A stretch of 64,000 nt of DNA, taken from assembly GCF_036452155.1 (NCBI RefSeq), contig NZ_JAWJZY010000001.1, one strand, 5' to 3'. The translations under genes and the position numbers were made by a program. Under the pieces are notes generated by a model, which worked only from the letters and a program-made list of their open reading frames with translations, did no database searches and was not told the DNA's origin. Source of the stretch: Sorlinia euscelidii. GTDB lineage: Bacteria > Pseudomonadota > Alphaproteobacteria > Acetobacterales > Acetobacteraceae. Positions 18,474-26,527 of this stretch are shown one piece after another. Within the stretch, counting starts at the first letter, position 1. Every line of letters starts with the position of its first letter.

Positions 18474-19004
18474 ACTACGCACCTCATTTACTGCCGTCAC
18501 GACATCAAGACGGGCACACGGATCCACACAGCAAACCGATAGTGAAAAAACTTTCGGAGACTGCTCATGACGGGTTTTTCAGGGTTCTGTTACATAATTC
18601 CTTGGTTAAGAACCGCGATTAAGATCAGTAAATGAAAGGAAAAACATCATGATTCATTCTTCTACAGTCTTAAACAAGACATATTGGTTTAGCGATTCGT
18701 TAGATAATCGATAACATGGAAGAATGCTGTTGAACAAATGGAAAATTAGGATTCGATTCAGATTTTGTGCGCTCTATAAAAATGAGTACCTGAGTACTAC
18801 GGTCATCATCGTATTATAGATTTGCCCATTTTCCATATGGCCGCGGCACATCAGCTTATGTAGGGCACGCGAGCATGGCCTCTTAACATACCGCCGCGCA
18901 AGCGCCATGTTGTGATTTTCAGCTATTGAGAGACGTGAATGATTTCAGTGAGCGCCGTATCCGAGCCGCCAGGACTTATTTTTACCTGAAATCAACCTGT
19001 TTAT
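18474..19004. other. Long AT-rich gap between two pentapeptide genes
   Basis: About 530 bases between the stop of the 19005-19784 gene and the start of the next. The 18640-18840 part is clearly richer in A and T than the genes around it, which suggests a promoter region for the pentapeptide 1/Hint 1 pair. On the plus strand it holds one short frame with a ribosome site (18649-18714). I see no tRNA or insertion sequence. Confidence 0.4.
18649..18714 (+). CDS. Possible 21-residue peptide
   Basis: ATG-initiated frame MIHSSTVLNKTYWFSDSLD... ending TAA, with AAAGGA eight bases before the start. It is the only plus-strand frame with a ribosome site inside the minus-strand cluster. No homology is recognised and chance occurrence is quite possible. 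Confidence 0.2.
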   Translation: MIHSSTVLNKTYWFSDSLDNR

Positions 19005-19784
19005 TCAAACGCTTGGCGTGTCAATGAGGGCATCGGGAAGTAAAGGGTAAATCCGCCGGAAATGCGTGACGAAGCGAAGCCAGGAGAGGCTCCCCATGGA
19101 GATGGCCTCTTGCGTTGAGATATTAAGCGCGTCCTTGACAGGCACGATGTGCCCATCAACATGAACTTTATCGCCCAGCAGGACGACATTACAGCCAAAT
19201 CCATCGAGTTGGACCGGATGGCCCTCCAGCTCTATGCCGTTCCAGGTGGCGCCCTGGAAGAGCGCACTGATGCACCGCGTCGCGCCCCAGGAGCTATGAC
19301 TGAGATCCGCCTGACGGAAATCGGGGCGTGTGCAATCTGCGCCGTCAAAGCGCGCTGCCATAAGATGTGCATCGCGGAAATCGGCGTCGCTTAGCGTGGC
19401 GCCAATCAGCGACGACGTCAAAAGGTTGGCGCGTTTGAACGTTGCCTGCTTGAGATCAGTGTTAAGAAACCGCGCGCCGGAGAGTGACGCGTCGTCAAAC
19501 CGTGCACGCAGGAGGGAGGCCCCCGAGAAGTCGGCGCCTTGCAAAGAGGCGCCGCTGAAATCGGCGTCATCCAGAATGCAGCCGATGAAGCATTGCCCCC
19601 TCAGATCAGCATGGCGGCAGGAGACGCCCTTGAGATCCGCATCAATGAGATGTTGGCCAAGTTGGGCGCATTGCTGAACAGCCGTACCGCGACACCTACC
19701 CGGATCCTCCATACCAACCTCGGAAGGACGTGCGACCGAGGCGATGATTTCGCCTGAAGATTTATGAAGTATATTCAAGCACAT
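19005..19784 (-). CDS. Pentapeptide-repeat protein 2
   Basis: About 259 residues. After a 40-residue N-terminus (MCLNILHKSSGEIIASVARP) come pentapeptides from roughly residue 48 to 180 (ADLKGVSCRHADLRG, ADFSGASLQGADFSG, ARFDDASLSGARF). A C-terminal module follows: WNGIELEGHPVQLDGFGCNV, VVLLGDKVHVDGHIVPV, and a helical end with EAISMGSLSWLRFVTHFRRI. This module aligns by eye with that of pentapeptide protein 4. ATG 19784 is chosen because GGAAGA lies seven bases upstream; the frame is open to 19850. No signal peptide. Function unknown. Confidence 0.78.
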   Translation of the reverse strand: MCLNILHKSSGEIIASVARPSEVGMEDPGRCRGTAVQQCAQLGQHLIDADLKGVSCRHADLRGQCFIGCILDDADFSGASLQGADFSGASLLRARFDDASLSGARFLNTDLKQATFKRANLLTSSLIGATLSDADFRDAHLMAARFDGADCTRPDFRQADLSHSSWGATRCISALFQGATWNGIELEGHPVQLDGFGCNVVLLGDKVHVDGHIVPVKDALNISTQEAISMGSLSWLRFVTHFRRIYPLLPDALIDTPSV

Positions 19785-19995
19785 GGCGATTCTTCCGCAG
19801 ATGACGCGATCTCGCAATGGTAATCGACCTGCATCATGATGAAAGGTCAATCTATAAAATCACCCTGTTTTGATCATGACAAGGTTTAATGACGTTTTAA
19901 GAAAGGCATCACGCTTCACACGGCGCGCGATATCGTTCAGCTAATGCTCTTTACGATCATTGACTGTCAAATTCAATGTATAGTAAGGTGAAGAG

Positions 19996-20026
19996 ACAGG
20001 CCGCGGGCTTTAGTGACGCGGCCTGT
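19996..20026. terminator. Strong stem-loop after Hint protein 2
   Basis: ACAGGCCGCG and CGCGGCCTGT form a perfect ten-base-pair stem with an 11-base loop, 12 bases past the stop of the minus-strand Hint gene. The T-run (TTTTTG) follows it on the plus strand; on the minus strand CTCTTC follows. Confidence 0.6.
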
Positions 20027-20037
20027 TTTTGATTGTT

Positions 20038-21666
20038 TCAGAAAGCGATTTCTTCGCGGTCTGGGAAGGCGATGGCGAGTTCGAGCTCTTTTTTGCCGGA
20101 GGATTTTGGTGCGCGGGCCAAGGGGATGATGCCCTTGCCATTTGTCCAGCGTGAGCAGCCATCCTCAATATTATTCCACCCGCCCAGACAGGTCTCATTG
20201 AGGTGATCATCGATTATGACACTGCGTTGTTGGTCAGAGACCCTGACGGCACCCACGCGCACGCCGAGGTGACGCCGGTCATCCCAGTAAGGTCCGTGGA
20301 TCTGGTCAGGCCGCCATGCGTCGCTTTCCACGACCACATATTTCGTGCCTGCGGGGATGGAGAAGACAGCATGGCGCTCATTGACGTCTTTCAAGGTGGC
20401 CTGCGTCCCGAGGTCCGTCTTGATACGCACAACCCGACGCACGGGCGTGGCAGATGAGGACATCGCAACCGGGATGCCAATCGCATCGGAACGATCAGCA
20501 AGCGCCTGCCAGATCTTCCGCGCCTCCGAGATCTCCGTCACAAATGGAAAGGCGGGTGTCGCGTCCAGAGTGTCGCCCGAAGTTTCAAACGTGCCGAAAT
20601 CCCGTTCATTCCGGCCGATCATATAGCTCTCGGATGGAAGCGCTTCCGAGAAGACAACCGCATGTTTTTCAAACGCGAAATGGTAATATGTATATTGGCG
20701 GCGCTTGAGGTCATAGGCAATTGATGCACCATTGACGAGCATCCGAACGGGGATCAATCTCTCTCCCACGAGGACGGCATGTTCCGGTGTGACCCAGAGA
20801 TCGCGCTTGGGCTTTCCGGCTTCAAACGCATTCGCCTTAATACGGACAAGGAAATTGTCCCGATCGGTCGCGCCGCGCAAATCAATATGCTTCTTGCCGA
20901 GCCAGCGAATGGGCTGAGGACCGCGATGGGTCGAGACCAGATCACCTAATTTAAGTGTCTCAACAGGCTTTTCGCCTTCAGGCGTCTGTATCAACGTGCC
21001 TTCCGCAAAGCATGATGAAACAATCGTTCCACCCTTCCCGTCAGGTTTGAACTGATATCCCTGGAGATTACCATTGATCGTGACGTCACCATTCGTCGTG
21101 TGAATCACGAGTTTACCGGTGGAGCGTGACACACCGATAATCGTTGTCGGATCAAGATCGGTTATATCGAAAGAATAATTGGTGGAGTATGAAGTGACGG
21201 TCAGGGATTTGAGCGCCGCTTTTGTTACGTAGACGCTGGCGCCCACATATAAATAAAGTGACGCGGCGCCGATCTGATTGATCGTGACCGACCCCGCTTT
21301 CGCGTAGATCCGGACATAACCCGAGACGTAGACATAGCCGTTTGCGCCGACAGTGGCTTTAGCCGAACCATTGACGGTGATGTTCCCCTGTAGCGTTGTC
21401 CCGGCATTGATGTTCGCTTCTCCGCCAACCATCTGAATACCGTCAAGCGTGCCGCCGCTCGTCTTGACATAACCGTAATTGACCGTTGAATTGGAGACGT
21501 ATCCGCCTTCCAGATAAAGCCGACCGCCATTGAGGGTGTTGCCGTTGCCTTTGCCGCCTGACCTGAACACCGCACCCTGATTTTCCTCCAAAGTCTTATT
21601 ATTAACTTCAGAAGTGCTACCATCGATGATGCCGCATTTGACGCCGTCAATCCATTCATAATTCAT
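20038..21666 (-). CDS. Hint_2-domain protein with beta-repeat N-terminus (Hint protein 2)
   Basis: 542 residues. Residues 1-215 are Gly/Thr/Ser/Tyr-rich beta repeats (NTLNGGRLYLEGGYVSNST, TSGGTLDGIQMVGG), reminiscent of AIDA-type adhesin stalks. The Hint_2 domain starts at Cys219, CFAEGTLIQTPEGEKPVETL, with VTPEHAVLVGERLIPVRMLVNG and a SEALPSESYM end. The C-terminal part (about 400-542) is closely related to that of Hint protein 1, including GGWNNIEDGCSRWTNGKG and IIPL, and ends with the beta-strand-like LELAIAFPDREEIAF. No signal peptide is visible. GGGGGA precedes the ATG by six bases. It lies 125 bases after pentapeptide protein 3 on the same strand and is followed by a strong stem-loop. 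Confidence 0.82.
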   Translation of the reverse strand: MNYEWIDGVKCGIIDGSTSEVNNKTLEENQGAVFRSGGKGNGNTLNGGRLYLEGGYVSNSTVNYGYVKTSGGTLDGIQMVGGEANINAGTTLQGNITVNGSAKATVGANGYVYVSGYVRIYAKAGSVTINQIGAASLYLYVGASVYVTKAALKSLTVTSYSTNYSFDITDLDPTTIIGVSRSTGKLVIHTTNGDVTINGNLQGYQFKPDGKGGTIVSSCFAEGTLIQTPEGEKPVETLKLGDLVSTHRGPQPIRWLGKKHIDLRGATDRDNFLVRIKANAFEAGKPKRDLWVTPEHAVLVGERLIPVRMLVNGASIAYDLKRRQYTYYHFAFEKHAVVFSEALPSESYMIGRNERDFGTFETSGDTLDATPAFPFVTEISEARKIWQALADRSDAIGIPVAMSSSATPVRRVVRIKTDLGTQATLKDVNERHAVFSIPAGTKYVVVESDAWRPDQIHGPYWDDRRHLGVRVGAVRVSDQQRSVIIDDHLNETCLGGWNNIEDGCSRWTNGKGIIPLARAPKSSGKKELELAIAFPDREEIAF

Positions 21667-21791
21667 TTTTATTCCCCCTAATGGCTACTAAATTCAAAAT
21701 TTACTTATGAAAACAAGTGACGCAGGCCAGCCCGACGTTAAAATCTCAAATATTTGTCAAGAAGTGACGGGTTGTCGTCGTAGGGCGATAC

Positions 21792-22598
21792 TTAATGTAC
21801 CCCAGTCAGGCTGGGATCAGCGGGACCATGGGTGGAACGGTCTTTGACCTGCGCATCCATGAAAAACGTTAAAAGGTCGCGATATTCTCTTAGATAAGTC
21901 AGTTCCGCCGGCGTTGCGTCGTCGCTGTCACCCCCTTCGATCTGATCACGCGGGAACATTGTGCCCGCCATCATCAGAAAATCCTCGAAGAGTCGCACTG
22001 GAAAGACGGAGCCGCTGAACGTCACAGGGGGATGGAAAACATCTTCATTTCCCCAGAGGAAATGCCCAACCTTCGCCTCCCGCAGGGCACAACCGGCGAA
22101 AGATCCCGCCGCGAAATCAACATCGTCGAACGTCGCGCCAGATAAAGCGGCACCATCGAAACGCGTATCTGAGAGAGATGCGCCTCTGAGATCAGCTTCA
22201 ACGAGGGAGGCCCCGCAGAAATTCGCCTGCGTCAAATCAGTCATACTGAAATCCGCCAGTTTCAGGATGGCACCGTAAAGTTGCGCGCCCTGAAATGAAG
22301 AATGCGCGAATTGTGCGCCCATCGCGTGGACACCATTGAGGCGCGCGTGGTCAAACCGGCAGGCGTGGAGGATCGCGTGATTAAAGGAGCTGCCGGAGAA
22401 ATCCCGCCCGGAAAGATCGCAGTCCGTGAGGTGAAGGGCGTCGAAATTGAGCCCGCTGAGAGGGGCATCCTCCGTCAGAAGCTGCTTGAAAGCGGCGGCC
22501 AGGCAGGCTGTTCGGTCCGAGGGGTTGATTGAGTCAGGAACAGCTATACGGCGCGCCACACTGTCGCCCGCCATGTTGGATATTTCAACCTCAAACAT
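21792..22598 (-). CDS. Pentapeptide-repeat protein 3
   Basis: 268 residues. The N-terminal 50 residues (MFEVEISNMAGDSVARRIAV) resemble those of the other cluster members. Pentapeptides run from about residue 52 to 180 (LTDCDLSGRDFSGSSF, ADLRGASLSDTRFDGAALSG). The C-terminal part has WGNEDVFHPPVTFSGSVFPV and a helical, acidic segment (PAELTYLREYRDLLTFFMDAQ). GAGG lies seven to eight bases before the ATG. No signal peptide or membrane segment. A 194-base gap separates it from protein 4 upstream; Hint protein 2 is downstream. Confidence 0.78.
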   Translation of the reverse strand: MFEVEISNMAGDSVARRIAVPDSINPSDRTACLAAAFKQLLTEDAPLSGLNFDALHLTDCDLSGRDFSGSSFNHAILHACRFDHARLNGVHAMGAQFAHSSFQGAQLYGAILKLADFSMTDLTQANFCGASLVEADLRGASLSDTRFDGAALSGATFDDVDFAAGSFAGCALREAKVGHFLWGNEDVFHPPVTFSGSVFPVRLFEDFLMMAGTMFPRDQIEGGDSDDATPAELTYLREYRDLLTFFMDAQVKDRSTHGPADPSLTGVH

Positions 22599-22792
22599 CT
22601 CGAACCTCTTAATTGACGTTGCAAGACAGCATTACTTGAGCAACATTAAATTTTTAAAAACCTCCAGCCGACTCTCTGGCAACATCGCCAAGGTCAGCGG
22701 GGACGTTCACGAAAGTTTAAAACAAATTTTCATAAAATGTGAGTCATATTTTGTAAAATAATGCGTCTGCGCGGTGCGACATTCCGTCACCG

Positions 22793-23617
22793 TCAATCGA
22801 CGTGCAGCGCCTCTTTCACCGGGGCATTTTCAGGGAGGAGATAGTCGTCCAGGGCCTTGCACGCGAAGAGGGCCTCCATGATGTGCCCGAACTTTGCATG
22901 GAAGCGGAGTGCGCGCAGACCACCATGCTCAATGGCGCGGCGCGAGGTCAGCTCCCGCAAAGCGCGAATGGGCATCATGGCCGACCCGATGACGACATAG
23001 CCGGGCAGCAGGACGATGCGGTAATCAATCCCGAAAATATGGATCGGCCATTTCTCGAGCGTCACATCGCGCCAACGGGCCCCTCTGATATCTGCTTTGC
23101 TCACATCGACACCGTGCCAGGTGGCTGAAGCGATATTGGCTTTATCGAGTAGAATGCCGTCTATAACCGCACCGCTGAAGTCCGCACCTTCAAGGGCGCT
23201 GCTGCGCAGGTCAGTCCGGTTCAGTTGCGCGCCGGAGAAACGCGTTGAAATGGCAGCAACGCGTGACAGATTGGCATCATCCAACATGGCACCGCAAAAT
23301 GAGGCGCGGGATAAATCAGTTTCCGAGAGGTCGGCACCGCGCAGATCAGCACCGGAAAAATCAGCGTCCGACAGGTCGGATTTCTGCAGATTGGCGCCGC
23401 GCAAGTCGCAATTGGCAAAGCTCAGCCCGGAGAAATGCGATTGCGGGCTCTCCAGGTGGCGTAAGTCGGTCGATGCAAGATTGACCTTGCGCGCAATGAG
23501 TTGGTGAACAGCTTCCGCCAGAAGCTCACCTTTACTGAGATCCGCATATTCGTCCCAGATTGTCACAATATGCGCAGCGACCTCCGAGTTTCTCGAGACG
23601 ATCTTGTATTGCAACAA
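22793..23617 (-). CDS. Pentapeptide-repeat protein 4
   Basis: 274 residues, the most regular repeat of the four: CDLRGANLQKSDLSDADFSG, ADLRGADLSETDLSRASFCG and onward to about residue 180. The C-terminal module reads ARWRDVTLEKWPIHIFGIDY, RIVLLPGYVVIGSAMMPIRAL, then a helical end with RAIEHGGLRALRFHAKFGHI, similar to protein 2. It starts with TTG, supported by GGGAG eight bases upstream, only 20 bases after the stop of the ketoacyl synthase gene, so it is probably transcribed with the ACP and synthase genes. Function unknown. Confidence 0.78.
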   Translation of the reverse strand: MLQYKIVSRNSEVAAHIVTIWDEYADLSKGELLAEAVHQLIARKVNLASTDLRHLESPQSHFSGLSFANCDLRGANLQKSDLSDADFSGADLRGADLSETDLSRASFCGAMLDDANLSRVAAISTRFSGAQLNRTDLRSSALEGADFSGAVIDGILLDKANIASATWHGVDVSKADIRGARWRDVTLEKWPIHIFGIDYRIVLLPGYVVIGSAMMPIRALRELTSRRAIEHGGLRALRFHAKFGHIMEALFACKALDDYLLPENAPVKEALHVD

Positions 23618-23637
23618 ATTTACTCCCGGCTTGTCAC

Positions 23638-24900
23638 CTAGGCTTTTTCAAAGGCAAGACACGCATTGACCCCACCAAAACCGAAGCTGTTGGAAAGGAC
23701 CCGGCGGAAGGCACCGCGCATAGGCGCCTTCAAGCGTTTAATCACGCTCGTGCGACTTGGTTCCCTAAAATTATGCGTGCCCGGTGCGATGCCTTCCTGC
23801 AGCGTCTTGACGGAGATAATGGCCTCAATCGCGCCAGCTGCACCTAAAGTATGACCTGTCAGGCCTTTGATGGATGAGATGACGGGGGACCCGGCCTCGG
23901 AAAACACAGCTTCGATCGCCTCCAGCTCGATATCATCGCCGAGAGGCGTGCCTGTTGCATGGGCGTTGATGTAATCGATGCTGTCCGCCGTCCATCCAGC
24001 ATCATCCAGGCAACGTCGAATCGCCTGGATCGCGCCCCGCCCTCCGGGCTGCGGCGCGACGAGATCTTCGCCCCCGGCCGACTGGCCATAGCCGGAAACC
24101 TCGGCGAGAATGGTCGCGCCGCGCGCCACGGCGTGATCATAATTCTCAAACACAAGAATGCCGGCGCCTTCCGCGAGGATAAAGCCCGAGCGATCCTTGT
24201 CCCACGGCCGACAGGCGGTCAAGGCTTCCTGCCCGCGCGTGGCGGCGAGGGCACCGAGATCCATGAAGGCTTTGTATCCTGCTGGCAGAACCGCGGCCTC
24301 CGTCCCGCCGCAAATGACAACGTCATTAAAACCGTATCGAATCCGCCGCAATGCATCGCCAAGCGCATAGGCGCCCGTCGCGCAGGAAGCGCTGACGGCG
24401 TTAATGGCGCCTGTGAACTTATGCCGCGCAGCAATCACACCCGCGCAGGAATTGATCAGAACGCCCGGGAGGTAAAAAGGGCGGCGCGCATTCTGCTGAT
24501 CAGCCGCCGCCGCCATCATATGTCCCAGCCCACCAATGCCGGAGCCAATAATGACACCGACCCGATCCCGCGTGGCCATCTCCAGATCCTGCAATCCTGC
24601 CTGGGAGATGGCCTCCTCCGCCGCAAGCGCGCCGAGGAGGATAAAACGATCCAGACGACGCTGGTCCCGGTACGAGAGCGCTTCGTCGACCCTCCTGACC
24701 ATCTCCGGCGATTGAAAACCGGGCACAAGGCCTGCAAATTGAAGGCGTGAAACGGCACCCATGCCGGCTTCAACCTCAGTCAGATGGGCGCGCCCCTCAA
24801 GTAGTGATGTCCAGCTTTCACCGGCATTATGGCCAAGCGGCGACAACATGCCGACGCCCGTCACGGCAACGCGGTGAATTTCCTGGAGACGTCTCGTCAC
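23638..24900 (-). CDS. fabF: Beta-ketoacyl-[acyl-carrier-protein] synthase II-type enzyme
   Basis: Condensing enzyme of the thiolase fold that elongates acyl-ACP with malonyl-ACP. The active-site cysteine is at about residue 173 in SASCATGAYALGD. The two histidines are in NAHATGTPLGD and KGLTGHTLGAAGA, so the Cys-His-His triad is complete. At 420 residues it has full FabF length. It overlaps the preceding ACP gene by four bases, so the two are translationally coupled. The usual fabD/fabG neighbours of the housekeeping cluster are absent, and pentapeptide genes follow. I infer a specialised synthase rather than the main FabF; the symbol gives the family, not the pathway. Confidence 0.88.
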   Translation of the reverse strand: MTRRLQEIHRVAVTGVGMLSPLGHNAGESWTSLLEGRAHLTEVEAGMGAVSRLQFAGLVPGFQSPEMVRRVDEALSYRDQRRLDRFILLGALAAEEAISQAGLQDLEMATRDRVGVIIGSGIGGLGHMMAAAADQQNARRPFYLPGVLINSCAGVIAARHKFTGAINAVSASCATGAYALGDALRRIRYGFNDVVICGGTEAAVLPAGYKAFMDLGALAATRGQEALTACRPWDKDRSGFILAEGAGILVFENYDHAVARGATILAEVSGYGQSAGGEDLVAPQPGGRGAIQAIRRCLDDAGWTADSIDYINAHATGTPLGDDIELEAIEAVFSEAGSPVISSIKGLTGHTLGAAGAIEAIISVKTLQEGIAPGTHNFREPSRTSVIKRLKAPMRGAFRRVLSNSFGFGGVNACLAFEKA

Positions 24901-25187
24901 GTGGCGGCCCCTTCGACCTCGGTCGAATTGCTGAGAGCAGCCTGCTTCTGCGCAATGACTTCCTCAAGGGCGAGCACGATGTCCTCAACGGTCTTGAGCT
25001 TACTGGTATAAAAGTCGTCAGGGATGACGATGTCCAGACGCGTTTCAAGCTCAAAAACCACTTCGACGAAATCGAAGCTGTCAGCCTGCAAATCCTCAAC
25101 AAGGCGGGTTTCCGCCGTGATCAGATTCGGTTCACTTTTAAAATGCTTCGTCAACTGATCGATAACGATCGGTAAGAGATTAGACAT
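24897..25187 (-). CDS. Acyl carrier protein, atypical
   Basis: 96-residue protein with the four-helix ACP pattern. The phosphopantetheine attachment serine is Ser37 in LQADSFDFVEVVFELE, where housekeeping ACPs have DSLD. A second helix region reads IVIPDDFYTSKLKTVEDIVLAL. The end, QAALSNSTEVEGAAT, is longer than that of standard AcpP (about 78 residues). The length and DFVEVVFELE segment recall specialised ACPs such as those for very-long-chain or ceramide acyl groups, but I cannot assign a pathway. It opens the cluster and overlaps the synthase gene downstream. Confidence 0.88.
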   Translation of the reverse strand: MSNLLPIVIDQLTKHFKSEPNLITAETRLVEDLQADSFDFVEVVFELETRLDIVIPDDFYTSKLKTVEDIVLALEEVIAQKQAALSNSTEVEGAAT

Positions 25188-25626
25188 TCAGCCCACCATC
25201 ACTGAAAAGATAAAGGTTTTATCGGATCGTCAAATAGTTCAGTAAAAACAGAATTTTGAAAAAGCTAATATCCATGACCCGCATGGCGGTTAAATGCCTC
25301 GGCACAATAGTTCTGAAGCACCCTTTGGACGCCGGACGTGTTAAACGCCGTCATCGCTGGAGCGCTACGCGACGAGTAACGTCGAACCCGGTGCAAATGT
25401 GGGATGTCATCAACGTGAAACAAGTTTTCGAAAAGTAAAATACGCCGACAGTTAGAGTCTGAAAGACAGAGAATTTTTGGTGTAAGTTGACGTAAAAGTC
25501 AACATTCTTTTAAAGTAAATTTAACTTTAATATTTTGGTAGTGATTTTCAGCCCGCATGGGTGGACGCTTACCTTCACGATAGCGACACGCCCGGCGTTT
25601 ATTTTACGGGTTTTCAGAGGATATCG
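25188..25626. other. Gap upstream of the ACP gene
   Basis: About 440 bases, AT-rich around 25480-25540, between the start of the ACP gene and tRNA-Ala, both on the minus strand. A promoter for the ACP-headed cluster is expected here. A degenerate parS-like stretch (12 of 16 bases) at 25407-25422 is not convincing. No gene seen. Confidence 0.35.
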
Positions 25627-25702
25627 TGGTGGAGCTGAGGGGAATCGAACCCCTGACCTCCTCATTGCGAACGAGGCGCTCTACCAACTGAGCTACAGCC
25701 CC
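25627..25702 (-). tRNA. tRNA-Ala (anticodon CGC)
   Basis: 76-base cloverleaf on the minus strand: acceptor GGGGCTG/CAGCTCC with one G-T pair, D arm GCTCAGTTGGTAGAGC, anticodon stem CCTCG/TGAGG around the loop TTCGCAA, T arm GGTTCGATTCC, encoded CCA. Confidence 0.95.
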
Positions 25703-26095
25703 ACGAAGGCCTGATACATACGCGGCTTTACCGTCTTGTCAACAGATGAGTTGCGTGACCTGGTGATCTCACCGATCATACAGCGCCAACGTCGCGACTC
25801 GCGTCACCGGCGCAAAATGTCGCGCCGGTCAAAATCCCCGGGTAATGAAATCGTTGCGAAGGCTCGGGAAGTGTCTCAAATCTTTACAAGTTCGAAACGA
25901 CTCGGGCGGAGGTGACAGCGCCTCTGACTGCAGACACAGGCAAGCTGCCTTTAAAATCTTGATTTACAGGGCAATTTTTCCGTCAGACATGGGTGGCTCT
26001 GAAGCAAAATATGCTTTTATCGATTGCTTAAAGGAACGATCTACCCGATCTTTGCGCGGTCGCATTGGACCAATTGTCCATTAAGGAGTTTGAGA
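25703..26095. other. Gap upstream of yggT
   Basis: 393 bases between tRNA-Ala (minus) and yggT (plus). It should hold promoters for both, but I could not single out a clear -35/-10 pair. Short open frames here (for example 25845-26084) have no ribosome site or family features. Confidence 0.35.
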
Positions 26096-26404
26096 ATGTT
26101 GTCTGGTCTTGTGCTGATCGTCATAAAATTTATCATTCCAGCTTTTATCTATATTCTCATTGGCGCCTGCGTGATGAGTATGCTTTTCGGCTTCGGTATC
26201 CTGCGGCCTGATAATCGCTTCCTCGTTAACCTTTATATGGTCCTCAACCAGATCACGGAGCCGGTTCTCGCCCCGATCCGTTCCCTGCTGCCGCAATTTG
26301 GCGCGTTTGACTTCAGTCCCATCGTCGTGCTGCTGGTCCTGCAATATCTATTCCAGCCCGCATTGATCCAACTTTATCTCACTCTGGCCATGCACGGTTA
26401 CTGA
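26096..26404 (+). CDS. YggT family membrane protein
   Basis: 102-residue integral membrane protein with two hydrophobic hairpins (about residues 1-27 and 62-92) separated by the conserved loop DNRFLVNLYMVLNQITEPVLAPIRSLLPQ. That loop, with LxxITEPxLxPIR, is the YggT (PF02325) signature. YggT proteins are linked to osmotic shock tolerance and cell division or photosystem assembly in other organisms. I start at ATG 26096, with AAGGAG nine bases upstream; the frame is open further back to 26024 but that part is not membrane protein-like. Confidence 0.9.
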   Translation: MLSGLVLIVIKFIIPAFIYILIGACVMSMLFGFGILRPDNRFLVNLYMVLNQITEPVLAPIRSLLPQFGAFDFSPIVVLLVLQYLFQPALIQLYLTLAMHGY

Positions 26405-26527
26405 GGGCCATCATCAAGGCCGTGTGCCTGGCCGGTTGTGTTTGCGTTATACGCGCATTAAGGAAAGTGCGGCTGACCGGCAATGTGCGGCAGTCCGATA
26501 TGAGATTGCTCGTGCAGGAGGCTGTCA

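Noticed and set aside
18001..19757. Long plus-strand frames opposite the pentapeptide genes
   Set aside because: The repetitive A(D/N)LXX coding keeps the antisense frames open; their products are Arg/Ser/Ala-rich with no ribosome sites.
25407..25422. Second parS site
   Set aside because: Only 12 of 16 bases match and only one half-site is intact; the site in mnmE is perfect.
25845..26084. 79-residue frame before yggT
   Set aside because: No ribosome site or recognisable features; runs into the yggT ribosome-site region.
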